A DNA stretch of 64,000 nt from Polaribacter sp. HaHaR_3_91. GTDB lineage: Bacteria > Bacteroidota > Bacteroidia > Flavobacteriales > Flavobacteriaceae. Position 1 is the stretch's first letter. Each line of letters starts with the position of its first letter. The stretch is from contig NZ_CP058986.1 of the NCBI RefSeq assembly GCF_019278525.1, positions 1,894,001 through 1,958,000 on the forward strand, read 5' to 3'. This document shows, in pieces, positions 27,623-35,446 of this stretch. The notes beneath the pieces were generated by a model. It worked only from the letters and a program-made list of their open reading frames with translations. It was not told where the DNA came from and did not search any database. A program made the translations under genes and the position numbers.

Positions 27623-30600
27623 TATTTAGGATTACCGATATACATACTTAATTCTATTCTAACATAGCTAAAAAGTGGATGGATTACTTTTTGTAGTTTA
27701 CCAATAGTATGGTTTTTTATTCTATTTGGCATTATTTTAGAAGCAATATCTTTATTTGGTAAACCGTTTACAAAGCAAAAATCCATATTTTTACTTATTG
27801 TTTTAATGGTTGGGTTTAGAGGAATAGCATAATTAAAACGAATTTTTCTTTCTTGTCGTATCCCTTCTTTTAAAAATAAATTATCCACCCAAATCATTTC
27901 TTTATCCTTGTTATAAAATGTAATAATTAATTGAGGAACCGTAATTTCTTGAATTCCACTATTAAATAAAGTTCCGCTTATGCTAGTTGGTTTTATATTA
28001 ATTTCACTTAAAACAATATCCTTAAACAAGTCCGAATTGGTTGTGTTTCCTGCAGCTTGTAAGTTAAATTTTGTGGGTTGCTCACTGAGTTCTATAGGTG
28101 TAAATTCGTCAGGATTAAAAGTTTTAGGAATAGAATCTTTTGTTTTAGACCAAGCAATACCTTCAAAATTAATTCTAAAAGCACTAATCTCTTTTGGCAT
28201 TAATTTGTGTTTTAAAATGTGTTTAGCATTATAAGTAGCCAATTCTTTATTCTCATCATTATAAAGTGTCCCTTTTAAGACTACGTCTGATGGAACATTA
28301 TCTATATTTTGTACTTCTCCAATAATAGCATAACGTTTGTTAAACTTTATTAGTTTGGCAGAAACAATTTCTAAAACGGGTTGTTTTAAAACATCTTCGT
28401 GATGGGTTTGTTCTGTAGTAATTCTTCTTCTTCCTTGATTAAAATAACCTGTAGAATTCTTAGAATATAATTGATCTGGTGGTAAATCTATCGATTTTCT
28501 TGTTGGTTTTAAATACCACTTACTGTTTCTTTTAACAGTTGTTTTAAATTCAGTTTTTGATAATTTTTCTAATGGAGTAATCCATTTTGTTTCTACCTTT
28601 AAAGTGGCCAAACTATCTGTCTGCTTTATAATCTCTGTGGTTATAGCGTCTAACTTTGCATAAGAACTTAACAAGCCATCTGTAACAGATATCTCTAGTA
28701 AATATTGTGCTCTTGTAAGCTCATCTTTTGGATCTATGTAGGTATAACTTTTATTCAACTCTTTAAAATCGACAGCGTCATAATATGCTTTTACTACATT
28801 TTCTGGAGATCTTTGTGTATCGTTTTTAATATAAAACATATAGCATGCATAACCAATTGTAATTATTAAAATAACTGCCCAGAGATGAAATGCTTTTAAT
28901 ACAATTCTCGGAAACTTATTGTAATCTACTTTAAATTTAAAGTATACAGGAACAGCTTTAAACTTTGTTTTTAAACTATGAACAAATAAGGACTGTATAT
29001 TTAAAATAAATGCAATAAGTACAGTTAAAAAAGGAATGATCCCCCAAATTATTTTTACCCAAGCAGGTACATCTTCTTTGGGTAAAATAGATGAAATAGG
29101 GGGTACGTTTAATTTTTCCCAAACCATAATGCCGTTCTCTAATTGCGATAAACGCTGCCATCCGCAGAAAAATAATACGGGGTCATAAAATTTATCATTA
29201 GAAAAAATATATTTTAAATTATACTTTTCTGGTGTTGTTAAAAATTGTTGCAGAGAACCAATACCGGCAACTCCTTTAAACTTTGAGTTTTCTAAACGTT
29301 CTATAGGTCTTGTTGTTAGCTCTGGCAAACGTCTAGCAGAGTGATAATTACCATCTACACTCATTGCGTTTGTTTGGGCCGCTAACCACGCCATTTGATC
29401 TCCAAACCCCAACGTTAAATACCTCCAATGGTCATGCGAATCTTGACTTAGAAAGTTTACAATAGGAAGCATTTTTATCTTTTGAGGTTGAGAAGGTCTA
29501 AAATATCCCAAACTCATGGTAAAAATTACCATAGAAACATAAAAAGCGGCCAAAAGTCCTCCTAATAAACGGTGATAAACGGCACCAAATCGTTCTTGTA
29601 TTAGAACTTTTAAATCTCCTTCTACAAACCTATAGATAAACTCTCCAAATATAGGAATAGACATGATTGAACCCCAAAGTGTAAACCTGTCTAAGGTTAA
29701 AATATTAAAGGCCGTTTCACCTAAAATCATTTTAGGTATTGGTGTTGTGCCACCCGTTCCCAAAATAACTAACATGGTAAAAGACAATCCGAAAAATAAA
29801 TACCTTTTACTAAAGTATCTGTAAAAGATATAAGGAAAAATGAATAGTAAAATTCCCCATGGAATTGTGAAAAATACTAAACCCGAAGATGTTATATCTA
29901 TAAAACTGTCTCTAGATCCGTGAGGGATAGGTACTTGTGTTATTGGGTTTAATTTTGAATTCATCCAATAGGGAAAAATACAAAATATTATAAGGAACAG
30001 TGAAGAGAACCCAAACGCAAGGTTTTTCTTCAGTTGTTTCATAAATGTTTTTAGAAATAAAGATAAAGTAACTTCTTTATAAGAGTTAACTTCTTCTCTA
30101 GCAACATCCATAATAACTGTTCCTATTAAAGGAAATATAAAAAATAACATTCCAAAGATAGGGGTAACATGATGAGAAGTAACGGTAACAGCGATTAAGG
30201 AAAGAGAAGTAAAGAAAAATTTATATTTTCCCGTTTTAAGCCATAGGTATATTTCGGGTAACGAATGCATTAAAACAGAAACTCCTATAATACTGGGTAA
30301 TTGACCAAATATATGCAAAGTCTCTACAAAAGAAGACGAAAAAACAGCTAAAATAGCAGCATAACCAGCAACAGTTCTATTAGATGTTATTAATAAAGAA
30401 TATCTGTAGGCCCCAGTAACAAATAGAACAATGGCTATTAGAGCCACTGTAAACATCCCAAATTTTAAGCCTCCGATTAACGATAAAGCTCCAATTGTTT
30501 GATGCACCAATGGAGGATAACTCTGCACCGTAAAGCCAGTATACCATTTATAATTCCAAGGTTCAAACCAACTAGTTGCATAATGATCTGCAAAAAATAA

Positions 30601-30711
30601 ATGAATTAAAGCGTCATAGGTAGTTTCTAATGTAAAGAAAATAGTAGAACCATGAAAAAGAACTGCCAATAGAATTGCAGTAATTAAGTATTTATTAGAT
30701 TTTTCTTTCAT
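27622..30711 (-). CDS. Large polytopic membrane protein (GT-C / PTPS-related type)
   Basis: The 1029-residue product has about 12 membrane segments in residues 1-590. One loop has the acidic motif ETTYDALIHLFFADHYA early in the chain, as in GT-C-like proteins annotated as 6-pyruvoyl-tetrahydropterin-synthase-related membrane proteins. Another membrane segment (about 605-630) leads to a soluble extracytoplasmic part with three beta-type domains. GT-C enzymes take sugar from polyprenyl-phosphate donors on the periplasmic side. The DPM1-like GT2 in the divergent operon could make such a donor. Enzymatic activity is not proven by any motif I can verify. Confidence 0.75.
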   Translation of the reverse strand: MKEKSNKYLITAILLAVLFHGSTIFFTLETTYDALIHLFFADHYATSWFEPWNYKWYTGFTVQSYPPLVHQTIGALSLIGGLKFGMFTVALIAIVLFVTGAYRYSLLITSNRTVAGYAAILAVFSSSFVETLHIFGQLPSIIGVSVLMHSLPEIYLWLKTGKYKFFFTSLSLIAVTVTSHHVTPIFGMLFFIFPLIGTVIMDVAREEVNSYKEVTLSLFLKTFMKQLKKNLAFGFSSLFLIIFCIFPYWMNSKLNPITQVPIPHGSRDSFIDITSSGLVFFTIPWGILLFIFPYIFYRYFSKRYLFFGLSFTMLVILGTGGTTPIPKMILGETAFNILTLDRFTLWGSIMSIPIFGEFIYRFVEGDLKVLIQERFGAVYHRLLGGLLAAFYVSMVIFTMSLGYFRPSQPQKIKMLPIVNFLSQDSHDHWRYLTLGFGDQMAWLAAQTNAMSVDGNYHSARRLPELTTRPIERLENSKFKGVAGIGSLQQFLTTPEKYNLKYIFSNDKFYDPVLFFCGWQRLSQLENGIMVWEKLNVPPISSILPKEDVPAWVKIIWGIIPFLTVLIAFILNIQSLFVHSLKTKFKAVPVYFKFKVDYNKFPRIVLKAFHLWAVILIITIGYACYMFYIKNDTQRSPENVVKAYYDAVDFKELNKSYTYIDPKDELTRAQYLLEISVTDGLLSSYAKLDAITTEIIKQTDSLATLKVETKWITPLEKLSKTEFKTTVKRNSKWYLKPTRKSIDLPPDQLYSKNSTGYFNQGRRRITTEQTHHEDVLKQPVLEIVSAKLIKFNKRYAIIGEVQNIDNVPSDVVLKGTLYNDENKELATYNAKHILKHKLMPKEISAFRINFEGIAWSKTKDSIPKTFNPDEFTPIELSEQPTKFNLQAAGNTTNSDLFKDIVLSEINIKPTSISGTLFNSGIQEITVPQLIITFYNKDKEMIWVDNLFLKEGIRQERKIRFNYAIPLNPTIKTISKNMDFCFVNGLPNKDIASKIMPNRIKNHTIGKLQKVIHPLFSYVRIELSMYIGNPK

Positions 30712-30888
30712 TAATAGATATCTGACTTAGAATCATGTAAAGGTAAAAATTTTAAGCTTAGTTTTTTTTATTTGTCTAAAGTAACTTACCTTTCATCCTA
30801 ATTAATCAACCTTTAAAGATCATATTATAAAATAAAAATAAAACAAAAGTATTTTTGAGGTGTAAATAAGTAATATAAAAATATCGTT

Positions 30889-32061
30889 ATGAGAATTTTA
30901 GCTATTGATGATCAAAAATTAGTTCTAATACCTTTAGAAAGTAGGTTAAAAGAAATGGGGTATGAAGTATTAACAGAAACAGATGCTTTAAAAGGAATTG
31001 AACTATACAATTCTTTTAAACCAGATTTAGTGATTGTTGATATTAATATGCCAACTATTTCTGGTTTAGAGGTTGTAAAACATATTAGGGAAGTTAAAAA
31101 ATCTAATACACCAATTATGATTTTATCTGGTAATACAGATGATGACATGATTACAAAAGGCTTTGATTTAGGTGTAAACGATTATATGAAAAAACCTCTA
31201 AGTTTAACAGAGGTTGGGTTAAGAACAAAAAGATTAATTGGTCTTCCTGAAAATACAGATACTACAAAAAAATATAAGAACACTATTATACAACAAAGAT
31301 GTGTTGGGGTTGTAATACCTTGTTATAATGAAGAAGAAAGATTGCTTAGCAAAGAATTTACAGATTATATAGATAAAAATACCGGATATCACTTATGTTT
31401 TGTAAATGATGGAAGTAAAGATAAAACTTTAGAGGTTTTACATAAGTTAAGAAAAGGTAGAGAAGACTTTATTACTGTTTATGATTGTGAAAAAAATGGA
31501 GGTAAAGCAGAAGCTGTTAGGCAAGGTATGTTATATATGGCTAAGCAAGAAGATTTAGACTATATAGGTTTTTTAGATGCAGATTTATCAACAGATTTAG
31601 CAGATTTTGATGATTTAGTTTCAACTATTGAAAAATCTAATTATAAGATTGTAAGTGGTTCTAGAATTAGTAGAATGGGTGCAAATATTACAAAAGAGTC
31701 AGCAAGAAAGATTATTAGTTTGACCATTAATTACATCATTAGAAAAATTCTTTCTATGGACTTTAAAGATACCCAATGTGGTGCTAAAATTTTTCATAAA
31801 GATGTGATAGATATTTCTTTTAAAGAAAAATTTGTTACCCAATGGATTTTTGATGTTGAAATTTTTAGAAGAATAACGCTTCATTTTGGATTAAAAAAAG
31901 CGAAAGAAATATTATGTGAACAGCCATTAAAAAGATGGATTCATGCTGATGGTTCTAAACTATCAATGAAAGATTCTGTTAAAATAGTTGGTCAACTAGG
32001 GCAAATTGCTTGGCATTATAGAAGTGGAAAAAAAGATTATAAAAGTACTGTTGTTGCATAA
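30889..32061 (+). CDS. Response-regulator receiver fused to GT2 (DPM1-like) glycosyltransferase
   Basis: The 390-residue product joins two domains in one frame. Residues 1-120 form a receiver with Asp7/Asp8, phosphoacceptor Asp51 in IVDINMP, Ser80 and Lys102, so all key residues are present. Residues 139-390 form a GT2 catalytic domain with VVIPCYNEEERL, VNDGSKD and the metal-binding DAD at 230-232. DTQCGAKIF resembles dolichyl/polyprenyl-phosphate sugar synthases. No membrane segment follows. Phosphorylation could switch sugar transfer. The kinase could come from the H-NOX/FIST operon of the same cluster (inference). ManA lies downstream in the same operon. Confidence 0.93.
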   Translation: MRILAIDDQKLVLIPLESRLKEMGYEVLTETDALKGIELYNSFKPDLVIVDINMPTISGLEVVKHIREVKKSNTPIMILSGNTDDDMITKGFDLGVNDYMKKPLSLTEVGLRTKRLIGLPENTDTTKKYKNTIIQQRCVGVVIPCYNEEERLLSKEFTDYIDKNTGYHLCFVNDGSKDKTLEVLHKLRKGREDFITVYDCEKNGGKAEAVRQGMLYMAKQEDLDYIGFLDADLSTDLADFDDLVSTIEKSNYKIVSGSRISRMGANITKESARKIISLTINYIIRKILSMDFKDTQCGAKIFHKDVIDISFKEKFVTQWIFDVEIFRRITLHFGLKKAKEILCEQPLKRWIHADGSKLSMKDSVKIVGQLGQIAWHYRSGKKDYKSTVVA

Positions 32062-32080
32062 TCTTTTTTATCGAAAAAAT

Positions 32081-32491
32081 ATGAAAAAAGGAATCATAAT
32101 AATATGTAATAAGAATGACCTTGATGTTTTAGAGGAAATCCGTTTTAAATCACTTTTTAATAAAGAGTTTAAAATATGTATCGTTAATAATGGTAACAAT
32201 AATAAAATATTAAATTTCTTACTTAAGTTAAAAGAATCTTCTAAATTTGATATTTCTATTTTAAACTTGAGAAAAGAAACAGCTTTAAAGTTAGCAATGA
32301 AAGCAGGAGTGCGGTTTTTGTCTAACTTATATGATGTTCAGTTATTTGTGCATACTACCCCAAAAAGTGTTTTTAAACACAATTTAAAAAAGAAATTAGA
32401 AAGTATTAAGGATGAAAATTTCATAAATAAAAAAAATGAAAGGGTTTTGTTGCGAAGCGTGTATTCGTTAAACGAAATTACTAGTTTATAA
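32081..32491 (+). CDS. Small GT2-like protein, probably non-catalytic
   Basis: The frame extends upstream to 32006, overlapping the receiver-GT2 gene, but ATG at 32081 is the natural start (MKKGIIIICNKNDLD), giving 136 residues. The order IIIICNKND, CIVNNGNNNKILNFLLKL, NLRKETALKLAMKAG mirrors the first half of a GT2 Rossmann fold (PCYNE, VNDGS, KNGGKAEAVRQG). The metal-binding DxD and the second half are absent. It may be a degraded GT2 copy or a regulatory partner of the fusion protein 19 bases upstream. It lies 10 bases before manA. Confidence 0.65.
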   Translation: MKKGIIIICNKNDLDVLEEIRFKSLFNKEFKICIVNNGNNNKILNFLLKLKESSKFDISILNLRKETALKLAMKAGVRFLSNLYDVQLFVHTTPKSVFKHNLKKKLESIKDENFINKKNERVLLRSVYSLNEITSL

Positions 32492-32501
32492 AAAATATAT
32501 A

Positions 32502-33719
32502 ATGAAAAACTTAGAAAACAAACTACTTAGAATTGAAGGTAAAGTGCAAAATTATGATTGGGGAGGAGAAAGCTTCATTCCTAATTTAGTTTCAGAAACT
32601 ATAGAGCCAAACACTACATATGCAGAATATTGGTTAGGAGCACATTTAAAAGCACCTTCAAAAGTTATTACAGAAGAAGGTAGTGTTTCATTAGATGAGT
32701 TTTTAGAACAAAATATAACAGAAAATTTAGGCGTTGAAGTAGCAAAAGACTTTGGTAAACTACCATATTTATTCAAAGTTTTAGATGTAAGTAAAATGTT
32801 ATCTATTCAAGTACATCCAAGTATTGCTGCTGCTAAAATAGGGTACAAAAAAGAAAATAAACAAGGAATTCCTTTAACTGCTGATAATAGAAACTATAAA
32901 GACGAAAATCATAAGCCAGAAATAATGGTGGCTTTAACCGATTTTTGGTTGTTACATGGATTTTTAGAAAGTGAAAAATTAGCAAAAAACTTAAAAGAAA
33001 CTATAGAGTTAAGTTTCTTATTAAATACTTTCTTAGAAGAAGGTTATTTAGGGCTTTATAAAAAAGTGATGGAATACTCACAAGAAGAAGTAAATACAAT
33101 TTTGAGACCTTTGGTAAAAAGAATTCTTCCAAAATTTGTTAATAATGAATTAGAGAAATCTTCACCAGCATATTGGGCAGCCAAATCATTAAACAATAAA
33201 GATTCTGAAGATATTGATAAAGGTATTTTTTCTATTTACTTTTTTAATATTTTAAATTTAAGTAGAGGAGAAGCAATTTTTCAAGATGCAGGAGTGCCGC
33301 ATGCGTATTTAGAAGGTGTAAATATGGAGTTAATGGCAAATTCAGACAATGTGTTAAGAGCAGGGTTAACTAGCAAACACATAGATGTTGAAGAACTTAT
33401 AAAAAACACAAAATTCGAAGAAACGATTCCTATTATTTTATTCGGTGACGAAAATAAAGAGAATGGAGAAGTTATTTTTAAAACCAAAGCAAAAGACTTC
33501 GAATTAAGTAAAATTGAATTGATTAAAACAATGTCTCATACTTCAACTTCAAATTCCGTAGAAATATTAATGACTTTAAAAGGAGTTGCTGTTGTTACTC
33601 AAGAAAATGAATCTATCTCTTTAGATAAAGGGCAGTCTGTGCTTATAAAAGCAAATACTAGGTATAAAATTACTACAACTTCTGAAGTAGAAATTTATAA
33701 GGCAAGTGTGCCAAAATAA
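32502..33719 (+). CDS. manA: Mannose-6-phosphate isomerase, class I
   Basis: The 405-residue product begins LRIEGKVQNYDWGG, and carries the zinc-site motifs SIQVHPS, HKPEIMVAL and GVPHAYLEG, with NSDNVLRAGLT further on. It interconverts fructose-6-phosphate and mannose-6-phosphate, the entry to GDP-mannose. It closes the operon of the receiver-GT2 fusion, which suggests that the sugar handled there is mannose or a mannose-derived sugar. A very strong hairpin follows. Confidence 0.93.
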   Translation: MKNLENKLLRIEGKVQNYDWGGESFIPNLVSETIEPNTTYAEYWLGAHLKAPSKVITEEGSVSLDEFLEQNITENLGVEVAKDFGKLPYLFKVLDVSKMLSIQVHPSIAAAKIGYKKENKQGIPLTADNRNYKDENHKPEIMVALTDFWLLHGFLESEKLAKNLKETIELSFLLNTFLEEGYLGLYKKVMEYSQEEVNTILRPLVKRILPKFVNNELEKSSPAYWAAKSLNNKDSEDIDKGIFSIYFFNILNLSRGEAIFQDAGVPHAYLEGVNMELMANSDNVLRAGLTSKHIDVEELIKNTKFEETIPIILFGDENKENGEVIFKTKAKDFELSKIELIKTMSHTSTSNSVEILMTLKGVAVVTQENESISLDKGQSVLIKANTRYKITTTSEVEIYKASVPK

Positions 33720-33728
33720 ATTTATAAA

Positions 33729-34088
33729 CTAATTTAAAATTGTTTTAGAGTGCTTTACTCTAAAACAATTTTCTAATCCCAAGAATTTAGGATCTCCTGC
33801 TTCTTCAGACCAAAATCCTTCTAGAATATCTTTATTCAAGCATTTGTAAACCACTACTCCTTTATAAACTTTATCTTCAAAACCTAAATATTTAAAGTTG
33901 ATAACAAGAATATTATTCTTAAAGAAACCTACTCCTGTTTGCTCTTGAGAGTCACTAATATTCCACTTAGCAACAATTCTGTTATTTTCATCTAAAGTTA
34001 GTTGTAGCTCTCCTTTATACGAATTTTCATTAGCATCTTGGTTGCTACCAATAATAGAATATGTTCCAGCTAAATCTTGAGTTGTCAT
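33729..34088 (-). CDS. Small conserved-looking protein of unknown function
   Basis: The 119-residue product has no signal peptide. It opens with DLAGTYSIIGSN and alternates short beta strands (GELQLTLDENNRIVAKWNI, FFKNNILVINFKYLG, KGVVVYKCLN), suggesting a small beta-barrel of lipocalin-like size. The phrase LEGFWSEEAGDPKFLGLENC carries a cluster of conserved-looking residues. I do not recognise the family. The gene converges with manA, and its final residues are encoded by the terminator stem. Confidence 0.6.
   Translation of the reverse strand: MTTQDLAGTYSIIGSNQDANENSYKGELQLTLDENNRIVAKWNISDSQEQTGVGFFKNNILVINFKYLGFEDKVYKGVVVYKCLNKDILEGFWSEEAGDPKFLGLENCFRVKHSKTILN
33736..33772. terminator. 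Bidirectional terminator, perfect 16-bp stem
   Basis: The arms AAAATTGTTTTAGAGT and ACTCTAAAACAATTTT are perfectly complementary around the loop GCTTT. On both strands the stem ends in a T-run. The last codons of the convergent minus-strand gene lie inside the stem. Confidence 0.9.
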
Positions 34089-34440
34089 TTTTTTTGAAAG
34101 GTTTAGACTTTTAAGTTTACAATAATAAGCTATTTTATAATTTCATAATTAATTTTACTATTTTATATACTAAATCATGGTTTTAAAATATTATGTAATT
34201 TAAAAAATAAGCCGGATAATTCGGGTTGAGGAGCTTATATGGCTAAGAAATTGGAATTAGACGGTCTGTATAATTATTGAAAAGTTAGGAATAAGTATTG
34301 TTGAAACAAACATAGTTTAAATTTTGATGTGCAAATAAAAAGCACCCACAATAAAAATTAAGTTTTTATTTTCTAATTTTATCAGAAGAAGAAAAAAACA
34401 ATATAGATGGGCACACAAAACATAAAATTAAGATAAAAAT
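34089..34440. other. Intergenic region between divergent genes
   Basis: The stretch contains promoters for the small protein (minus) and kduD (plus). Visible elements are GTGC and GCAC arms near 34329-34344 and an inverted repeat AATAAAAA / TTTTTATT at 34350-34370. A 13-codon ATG frame lies at 34239-34280. I see no RNA gene or clear operator. Confidence 0.4.
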
Positions 34441-35235
34441 ATGTCTCAAACATTATTTGATATTACAGGGAAAGTAGCCTTAATTACGGGGTCTACGCAT
34501 GGTTTAGGAATGGCGATGGCTATGGGGTTAGGGAGAGCAGGTGCTACTATTGTAGTGAATGGAAATTCATCACAAGAAAAAGTAGACAATGCAGTTGTTG
34601 AATATCAAAAAGAAGGAATTATAGCTTTTGGTTATCAGTTTAATGTTGCAGATGAAGAAGAAGTTATTGCTGCCGTTAAAAAAATAGAAAAAGATGTGGG
34701 GGGTATTGATATTTTGGTAAATAATGCAGGAATTATTAAAAGAACTCCTTTGGTAGACATGGAGGTTGCTGATTTTAGGCAAGTAGTAGATATCGATTTG
34801 GTGAGTCCTTTTATTGTTTCTAAACACGTAGTTCGTGGAATGATGGAAAGAAAATCTGGTAAAATTATTAATATATGTTCTATGATGAGCGAGTTGGGTA
34901 GAAATACAGTTGGGGCTTATGCAGCAGCAAAAGGAGGCTTGGTTATGCTAACCAAAAACATGGCAACTGAGTGGGCGCGTTTTAATATTCAAATAAACGG
35001 AATTGGTCCTGGTTACTTTGCGACTTCACAAACAGCTTCTATTAGAATGGAAGGGCATCCGTTTAACGATTTTATTGTAAACAGAACTCCAGCAGAAAAA
35101 TGGGGAAATCCTAATGATTTGGCGGGAGCAGCAATTTTCTTATCATCTAAAGCAAGCGATTTTGTAAACGGTCATATTTTATATGTAGATGGTGGGATTT
35201 TAGCAACCATAGGAAAACCATTCAACGAAGATTAA
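34441..35235 (+). CDS. kduD: KduD-type 3-ketoacid-sugar short-chain dehydrogenase
   Basis: The 264-residue SDR protein has the TGSTHGLGMAMA cofactor motif, NNAG, and the catalytic set Ser147, Tyr160 and Lys164 (AYAAAKGG). The phrases GIIKRTPL and MATEWARFNIQINGIGPGYF are typical of gluconate 5-dehydrogenase / 2-dehydro-3-deoxy-D-gluconate 5-dehydrogenase. KduD makes KDG from its diketo precursor in uronate breakdown, the substrate of KdgK encoded near 8.2 kb. It stands alone here, with no KduI, lyase or transporter beside it. Confidence 0.82.
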   Translation: MSQTLFDITGKVALITGSTHGLGMAMAMGLGRAGATIVVNGNSSQEKVDNAVVEYQKEGIIAFGYQFNVADEEEVIAAVKKIEKDVGGIDILVNNAGIIKRTPLVDMEVADFRQVVDIDLVSPFIVSKHVVRGMMERKSGKIINICSMMSELGRNTVGAYAAAKGGLVMLTKNMATEWARFNIQINGIGPGYFATSQTASIRMEGHPFNDFIVNRTPAEKWGNPNDLAGAAIFLSSKASDFVNGHILYVDGGILATIGKPFNED

Positions 35236-35446
35236 AAAAATATAGTTTATTAGTAAAAAATAAAGATATAATAAGCTGAAAAAAATAGAATTCTTTTAAT
35301 ACGAATATATAAGTGAGGTAAAGGGAATTTATGTATTGTTTATTAATAAGGTTTATTCTTTAAATAAAAACCATACAACTTATTAATTTTAGTCTTATTT
35401 AATGATATTTAATGTAACTTAGTAACCAAACATATTATAACAAGTT

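Noticed and set aside
32006..32080. Upstream start for the small GT2-like protein
   Set aside because: It would overlap the receiver-GT2 gene by 56 bases, and the conserved beta strand begins at the ATG at 32081.
11562..33719. Possible c-di-GMP components in the NO/polysaccharide region
   Set aside because: I looked for GGDEF, EAL, HD-GYP and PilZ motifs in all products and found none.
34239..34280. 13-codon ATG frame preceded by a purine-rich GAGGAG
   Set aside because: Too short and isolated; no conservation can be judged, and it is not followed by a structured attenuator.
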